Source: Bacteroidales bacterium (GTDB lineage: Bacteria > Bacteroidota > Bacteroidia > Bacteroidales > JALTDM01). From it: a DNA stretch of 11,418 bases. The position numbers and the translations under genes are program-made. Numbering within the stretch: the first letter of the stretch is position 1; the number at the start of each line of letters is the position of its first letter. Of this stretch, positions 7,240 to 11,418 are shown piece after piece. The notes under the pieces are model-generated. The model was not told the DNA's origin. It did not search any database and saw only the letters and a list, made by a program, of their open reading frames with translations. The stretch lies in contig JALWKH010000344.1 in the NCBI GenBank assembly GCA_026996635.1, forward strand, positions 1 through 11,418. Reading direction: 5' to 3'.

Positions 7240-8421
7240 TTAGTAAATAATTTCTTCTTTAAATTCATCAACAATAGAGCAGAATGAGTTTGCTACACTT
7301 TGTCCAAGTCCGCACTTTGAAGTAACTTTCATTGTTTCAGCTAATTTGTAAAGCGTATCAAGATATTCAGGGTCTTTTTCTCCTTTTTTTATAGCCTTTA
7401 TCCCTTTGAGCAATTGTTGTGTACCAACACGGCAGGGGGTACATTGTCCGCAAGATTCTTCTTCGAAAAATTCCAAATAGTTTTCCAATACATGGTACAT
7501 TGACCTTGTGTGGTTGAACAGCATTATTGATCCGCCGGTAGGTATGTAGTTAACATCATCTTTGCCCGGAAATCCTATTGTTTTATCTTTAAACTTTGCA
7601 CGCGGTACGCAAAAACCTGAAACGCCACCTACTTGTACGGCTTTGGTGTTTCCGTCTCCAAATTCATTTACCAATTCTTCAACGGTAAGACCCAATTCCA
7701 ATTCGTAAACTCCCGGTTTTGTGGTGTCTCCTGCAATTGAGAAAAGTTTTGACCCTTTTTGACCTCGCATACCGTATTTGGCAAATTCTTCCGCGCCGAT
7801 GCGGCAAACCATCATTGCATTTACAAAGGTTTCAACATTATTAACTACGGTAGGTTTGTTTAAGTAACCCTCGGTAACGGGGAAAGGAGGTTTGTTTCTA
7901 GGTTCGCCGCGTTTACCTTCGGCAGAGTTTAGCAGTGCCGTTTCTTCTCCTACTACATAAGCCCCTGCTCCGGATTTTATTTCCACATGAAAATCCAAAC
8001 CGTATTTTTCGCAATGTTGGTGGAAAAAGTCTATTTCTTTTTGTAATGCTTCTTTTAAGTAATCGTATTCGGCACGGAGGTAAATAAACCCTTTTTTTGC
8101 ACCGATTACATGTGCACAAATACCCATCCCCGATAACATCTTACGGGGTACTTTTACAAGGATGTCACGGTCTTTGAATGTTCCGGGTTCGCCTTCGTCG
8201 GCATTGCAGACTACATATTTTTCGTCTCCTTGAGCTTCTTTTGCAAACTTCCATTTGAGTCCTGTCGGGAAACCTGCACCGCCTCTGCCTCTTAAGCCTG
8301 ATTGGATTAAAGCTTCTATTATTTCATCAGGTGATTTTTTGAGTGCTTCACCCAAAATTTTATACGGATATTCTGAATACGGTGCAAAAATTATTTCTGC
8401 TCTTTTTACTTGTGATGCCAT
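7240..8421 (-). CDS. hydB: hydrogenase NADH-binding flavoprotein subunit HydB (compact NuoF-like)
   Basis: A NuoF-family flavoprotein that passes electrons between NAD(H) and the hydrogenase through FMN. The 393 residues contain the NADH/FMN glycine-rich loop GRGGAGFPTGLKW (45-57), NADEGEPGTFKDRD (73-86), the FMN-site stretch GAGAYVVGEETALL (151-164), an SLBB-like segment at about 225-290, and the [4Fe-4S] motif SCGQCTPCRVG with C324, C327, C330 and distal C370. The protein ends 23 residues after C370. The N-terminal thioredoxin-like [2Fe-2S] domain and the C-terminal two-[4Fe-4S] ferredoxin domain of larger HydB/HndC proteins are both missing. The gene starts 5 nt after the hydC stop and precedes hydA by 17 nt. 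Genes of this type also occur as complex I nuoF, but the adjacent hydA and the absence of other nuo genes assign it to the hydrogenase. Confidence 0.94.
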   Translation of the reverse strand: MASQVKRAEIIFAPYSEYPYKILGEALKKSPDEIIEALIQSGLRGRGGAGFPTGLKWKFAKEAQGDEKYVVCNADEGEPGTFKDRDILVKVPRKMLSGMGICAHVIGAKKGFIYLRAEYDYLKEALQKEIDFFHQHCEKYGLDFHVEIKSGAGAYVVGEETALLNSAEGKRGEPRNKPPFPVTEGYLNKPTVVNNVETFVNAMMVCRIGAEEFAKYGMRGQKGSKLFSIAGDTTKPGVYELELGLTVEELVNEFGDGNTKAVQVGGVSGFCVPRAKFKDKTIGFPGKDDVNYIPTGGSIMLFNHTRSMYHVLENYLEFFEEESCGQCTPCRVGTQQLLKGIKAIKKGEKDPEYLDTLYKLAETMKVTSKCGLGQSVANSFCSIVDEFKEEIIY

Positions 8422-8426
8422 AGCTT

Positions 8427-8900
8427 TTAATTTTGTCGGTTTAACTTATATTCTTTGATGATGTTTCTTACTTTTTCGGCATTAAGTTCGTTGTAAACCT
8501 CGCCGTCGATGAGCATTGCAGGTGCGTGGTCGCATTGTCCTATACAGTTGGTTTGCAATAATGTAAACATTCCGTCGGTAGTTGTTTCTCCCACATCGAT
8601 TCCCAGGCAGTCTTTAATCGTTTTTATAACCTCGTTTTTCCCTTTCATATCGCATACTATTGTTTTGCACACACGAATGATATGTTTGCCCCGCGGCTTG
8701 AGATCAATAAAGGAGTAAAAAGAAGCTGTTCCGTAAACTTCTGCTCCGGAAATATCCAATGCTTTAGCCACTTCCAGCATTCTTTCTTCTGACAGGTATC
8801 GTTCTTCTTCTATGATACCTTTTAATATAGGTAAAAGCGATTCACGCTTTTTACCATATTTTTCTACCAAATTTTCTATTAACTTTGTTGTGTCTGGCAT
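8427..8900 (-). CDS. hydC: hydrogenase thioredoxin-like [2Fe-2S] subunit HydC (NuoE-like)
   Basis: A NuoE-family subunit that partners HydB near the flavin. The 157 residues have a helical N-terminal bundle (about 1-70, including the typical LSEERMLEVAKALDISGAEVYG-type stretch at 36-57) followed by a thioredoxin-like fold that binds one [2Fe-2S] cluster through C78-x4-C83 and C119-x3-C123 (CKTIVC and CIGQC). Length is normal for the family (about 150-170). It is the first gene of hydCBA. The ATG at 8900 leaves only 86 nt to the divergent barrel gene, so the operon promoter must lie there or inside that gene. No Shine-Dalgarno sequence is evident. Confidence 0.94.
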   Translation of the reverse strand: MPDTTKLIENLVEKYGKKRESLLPILKGIIEEERYLSEERMLEVAKALDISGAEVYGTASFYSFIDLKPRGKHIIRVCKTIVCDMKGKNEVIKTIKDCLGIDVGETTTDGMFTLLQTNCIGQCDHAPAMLIDGEVYNELNAEKVRNIIKEYKLNRQN

Positions 8901-8986
8901 AGTTGTGGAATTTTAAGTTTTCTGAATGCAATATACAAGCGGAAAAGTTGTTTTTTTATGATAAATGTTAGAGGATAAACTGTTGT
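8901..8986. promoter_or_regulatory. divergent intergenic region (hydCBA and barrel gene promoters expected)
   Basis: Both flanking genes point away from this 86-nt gap, so it should hold at least the hydC promoter. I see no perfect TAnnTTTG box in either direction. The closest are TAAGTTTT on the plus strand (8914-8921) and TATATTG on the minus strand (8929-8935), which is one T short of the consensus. No convincing dyad operator was found. The call rests on gene arrangement rather than on motif strength. Confidence 0.4.
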
Positions 8987-10327
8987 ATGAAAGTGTTGAG
9001 GTTGATATTTGTTAATTTTTTGCTTTTTAATTTTTATGTTTTTATTTTAACTTGTAATGCCTTTGCAGGTAAGAAAGATTCGGTGAGAGTTAGTAATTAC
9101 AAATTAATTCCTCTGCCTGTTTTGTCATATAATTCTGATGTCGGATTGAATTACGGCGGAATATTAAACCTGTTTTATTACGGTTACAAGAGAAGGTTTT
9201 TTCCTGATTATAAGACTAATGTTTATTTTGAACTTACTTCTTCCAGTAAGGGTTCAGGTACTGCAAGATTGAGTATAGATTACAAAGAAATATTGAAAAA
9301 TTTCAGAGGAGTATTGGATTTGGGAATTATGAAAGAAAGATCATTGCCCTTTTACGGTTTTGAAAATCTCACAAGTAAATATATTTCAAACTATGAAGAT
9401 CCTAAATCTTCTTATTATAAGTCTATGTTGTATTTTAATATGTTCAGGCGTATGTCTTATATCAGGTTGGGCGGATATTTGGATGTGTGGGCAAACCGTT
9501 TAAAATTTTTCGGCGATATAAATTTCAACAAAATAGATGTAGGTTCACCAAGGGCAAGGAGGTTTGACCCAATAATGCATAGTGATACAATTGTTACTGT
9601 AGAATCATTATACGGAGATATGAAGTCTTGGGGTGTAATTAATCCTGAGGAGGCAAAAGGCGGATATGTAAATTTTGTGACGGCGGGAGTTACATTCAAT
9701 ACCAGAAAACCTGTTGAGGTGAGCCCCTTCAGGGGTATATATGCCGAAATGCTTTTGGTAGGAGCACCGCATTTTTTGTTTAATAAAAATGATTTTGTGA
9801 GGTTGTATGTAACATATAAGCACTTTATAGAAGTAATAAACAAACGGTTGGTGTTTGCATACAGGGTGGTGGCATCTAAAAGGCTTTACGGGAAAATTCC
9901 GTTTTATGCCAAGCCATTTTATTATACTTCGCTGAAAAGGTTTGATGCACTAGGAGGAATAAAAACAGTTAGAGGTGTTGATCGCGACAGGATTGTCGCA
10001 GATGATTTTGCTTTTGCAAATTTTGAAATGAGGTTTTTTGCTACGAGTTTCAATATGTTTTCTTCTTTGGTTAATATTGTGTTGTATCCTTATTTTGATG
10101 CAGGAATAGCACATTTGGAAGGTTACGAGGATATGTTGGCGAGGATACCTGAAAACAGAAAAAGTGATTTTAACAAAAGTTATTCAGGAGTTCCATTTTT
10201 TTCATACGGTATGGGTGCGGCTTTTGTGATAGATTATAACTTCGTGATGAATGTAAGTGCCGGCGTGCCGCAATACAAAGATTTGGGCAGTGTCGGTATT
10301 TTTCTTGGGTTGGATTATGTGTTTTGA
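8987..10327 (+). CDS. Omp85-superfamily outer-membrane beta-barrel without POTRA domains
   Basis: A 446-residue predicted outer-membrane protein of unknown substrate. It starts with a Sec signal peptide (hydrophobic to about residue 23; likely signal peptidase I site after AFA at 25-27). The rest alternates polar and aromatic residues as in beta-barrels and ends in Phe (DYVF), the usual outer-membrane insertion signal. Two features place it in the BamA/TamA/surface-antigen superfamily: F-N-T-R-x5-S-P-F-R-G near 237-250, the D-T-R-x-n-P-x-x-G strand motif, and LGGIKTVRGVDRDR (322-335), with the conserved VRG at 328-330, followed by an E-M-R strand. There is no room for POTRA domains, because the barrel begins within about 20 residues of the signal peptide. 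Such short members are common in Bacteroidota, and some sit behind other enzymes. It stands alone on the plus strand between two minus-strand genes. A lipoprotein is less likely because Thr precedes C23. Confidence 0.82.
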   Translation: MKVLRLIFVNFLLFNFYVFILTCNAFAGKKDSVRVSNYKLIPLPVLSYNSDVGLNYGGILNLFYYGYKRRFFPDYKTNVYFELTSSSKGSGTARLSIDYKEILKNFRGVLDLGIMKERSLPFYGFENLTSKYISNYEDPKSSYYKSMLYFNMFRRMSYIRLGGYLDVWANRLKFFGDINFNKIDVGSPRARRFDPIMHSDTIVTVESLYGDMKSWGVINPEEAKGGYVNFVTAGVTFNTRKPVEVSPFRGIYAEMLLVGAPHFLFNKNDFVRLYVTYKHFIEVINKRLVFAYRVVASKRLYGKIPFYAKPFYYTSLKRFDALGGIKTVRGVDRDRIVADDFAFANFEMRFFATSFNMFSSLVNIVLYPYFDAGIAHLEGYEDMLARIPENRKSDFNKSYSGVPFFSYGMGAAFVIDYNFVMNVSAGVPQYKDLGSVGIFLGLDYVF

Positions 10328-10333
10328 TTGATA

Positions 10334-11418
10334 TTATCTCTTATACAACCCTATATAAACAGGCAGGTGGTCGCTAAAGCCTCCTATGTATTTATATCCG
10401 ATATATGTCCTGTAAAGTTTTTTTCCCGTATATTTTTCATCGTCTTCCAGCAAAAACGGGGCTTTAAAGATATGGGCATCCTTGTAAGTACTCCAGATTT
10501 TATTTCTCTTATTTATCAATGCACCCGACACTACGATGTGGTCAATAATATCCCATTGTCCGTGGTATTTATGGCTTCCTTCACCTTTCAACATCAGGTA
10601 ATATGACAAATCGTAAAGCGATGTGTCGTTGATATGCTTAAAATCGTGTTTGGCACCAAGTCCTTTTAGCAGGCTTACATCTTCAGGGCTGTCGTTTAAA
10701 TCTCCTATAAGGATAATATTTGCCCGTGGATTGAGTTGTAATATAGAGTCGGCTTTGCTTCTGACAAGTTTTGCAACAAAGATTCTTTTCGGTTCGGTTT
10801 CTTTTTGCCCGCCCCATTTTGAAGGCCAGTGGTTTACAAAAATGTGGACGGTATCTGTTTTGCCTAAAATGCCTTTTACATATAAAATATCACGTGTCCT
10901 GGAATTAGGTGCGAAAGGGAAATCAACCCTGTACCAAGTTTTTTTCAGCGGCTTAAAAGTAGATGGAATATAAAGCATTGCAACATCTATACCGCGACGG
11001 TCGGGTGATTCTTTGTGAATTATTTTGTATCCTGCTTTTTTCAGCGGAGTGTATTTGGTCAAGCCTTCGAGTACATACCTGTTTTCCACTTCGCAAAGTC
11101 CAACTACATCGGGTGGATTGTAGCCTCCTACGGCAATTATTACTTTTGCTATGTTGTTTATCTTTCGTTGGTATTTAGGCCAAGTCCAGTGTTTTTTGCC
11201 GGAAGGGGTAAATTCATCATCAAGTTTTACCGAATCGTCTTTGGTGTCAAACAGGTTTTCGCAGTTGTAAAACATTACTTTGTAATCGTAGTCTTTGCTT
11301 CCTGTTACAGCCGTAGTGTCAGTGTCGTTTCCTTTAGAAGTTTCTGTTGCAGACTTGTTACCCCTCCAAAGTGAGCAAGATGTTACTAAAAATGCTATGG
11401 TTACGATTATTATGTAAA
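10334..11418 (-). CDS. endonuclease/exonuclease/phosphatase-fold lipoprotein (5' end outside window)
   Basis: A metal-dependent phosphoesterase of the DNase I-like fold, predicted to be a lipid-anchored envelope protein. Its substrate (nucleic acid, sugar phosphate or phospholipid headgroup) is not evident. The reading frame stays open to the right edge and has no in-frame ATG there. The visible N-terminus is a hydrophobic run (IIIVTIAFLVTSC) with a lipobox V-T-S-C, its Cys codon at 11375-11377, followed by a Thr/Asp/Ser-rich linker. An ATG at 11275 gives a 313-residue ORF but would cut into the first core strand (KVMFYNCENLFD). Counting from that Met, the fold's active-site motifs are N4/E6, GLCEVEN (E62), RRGIDVAMLY (D97), VNHWPS (H149), IGDLNDSPED (D192, N194) and FSDHLPV (D302, H303). 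All are intact. It converges on the barrel gene with 6 nt between stops. Confidence 0.88.
   Translation of the reverse strand, partial: YIIIVTIAFLVTSCSLWRGNKSATETSKGNDTDTTAVTGSKDYDYKVMFYNCENLFDTKDDSVKLDDEFTPSGKKHWTWPKYQRKINNIAKVIIAVGGYNPPDVVGLCEVENRYVLEGLTKYTPLKKAGYKIIHKESPDRRGIDVAMLYIPSTFKPLKKTWYRVDFPFAPNSRTRDILYVKGILGKTDTVHIFVNHWPSKWGGQKETEPKRIFVAKLVRSKADSILQLNPRANIILIGDLNDSPEDVSLLKGLGAKHDFKHINDTSLYDLSYYLMLKGEGSHKYHGQWDIIDHIVVSGALINKRNKIWSTYKDAHIFKAPFLLEDDEKYTGKKLYRTYIGYKYIGGFSDHLPVYIGLYKR

Noticed and set aside
7240..8900. hydB and hydC as complex I genes (nuoF, nuoE).
   Set aside because: No other nuo genes are present and the adjacent third gene is a full [FeFe]-hydrogenase with intact L2 and L3 motifs, in the usual hydCBA order.
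9053..9056. Lipoprotein signal (C23) in the barrel protein.
   Set aside because: The residue before Cys is Thr, which is not a normal lipobox residue, and a good A-F-A signal peptidase I site follows.
10328..11374. Plus-strand ORFs opposite the EEP lipoprotein gene, up to 119 codons.
   Set aside because: The minus frame carries every active-site motif of the EEP fold; the opposite frames are Phe/Cys-rich shadows with no recognisable domain.

Overview
The window looks like a stretch of chromosome from an anaerobic or fermentative member of the Bacteroidota. This is inferred from AT-rich DNA, a TAnnTTTG-type -7 promoter box in front of rpmH, the lack of clear Shine-Dalgarno sequences at gene starts, and the style of the proteins (a POTRA-less Omp85-type barrel, a surface-type lipoprotein of the endonuclease/exonuclease/phosphatase fold, and a D-N-M-D variant of the polyprenol-phosphate sugar transferase motif). 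No mobile element, CRISPR array, tRNA or rRNA was recognised.

Layout, left to right. Positions 138-5326 carry a minus-strand block read in the order rpmH (ribosomal protein L34, too short for most ORF callers), a WecA/TagO/MraY-family glycosyl-1-phosphate transferase, a membrane-anchored lytic transglycosylase, and uvrA. The last three are tightly packed (a 20-nt overlap, then a 1-nt gap) and are very probably one transcript, possibly started at the rpmH promoter. Positions 5400-5437 hold a strong minus-strand intrinsic terminator. It closes a second minus-strand operon at 5447-8900 with the order hydC-hydB-hydA, a three-subunit NADH-linked [FeFe]-hydrogenase. Across an 86-nt gap, a divergent plus-strand gene (8987-10327) encodes an Omp85-superfamily outer-membrane barrel. 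It converges, with 6 nt between the stop codons, on a minus-strand lipoprotein nuclease/phosphatase gene that runs off the right edge.

How the genes work together. HydC (thioredoxin-like [2Fe-2S]), HydB (FMN, NADH site, [4Fe-4S]) and HydA (2Fe-2S, four 4Fe-4S-type sites and the H-cluster) form an electron path between NAD(H) and protons/H2. HydB is the compact form without the extra N-terminal and C-terminal Fe-S domains of the well-known electron-bifurcating complexes. The most informative reading is therefore an NADH-dependent, possibly ferredoxin-independent, H2-evolving enzyme that disposes of fermentative reductant. HydA also has Ser in place of the second Cys of the usual TSCCP motif beside the H-cluster. 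The left block mixes envelope building (lipid-linked sugar synthesis, peptidoglycan cleavage), translation (L34) and DNA repair (UvrA). The right pair are envelope proteins of unknown substrate.

Most of the window is ordinary, well-recognised housekeeping and energy metabolism. I did not find a convincing wholly new system. The hydrogenase variant is the part most worth testing.
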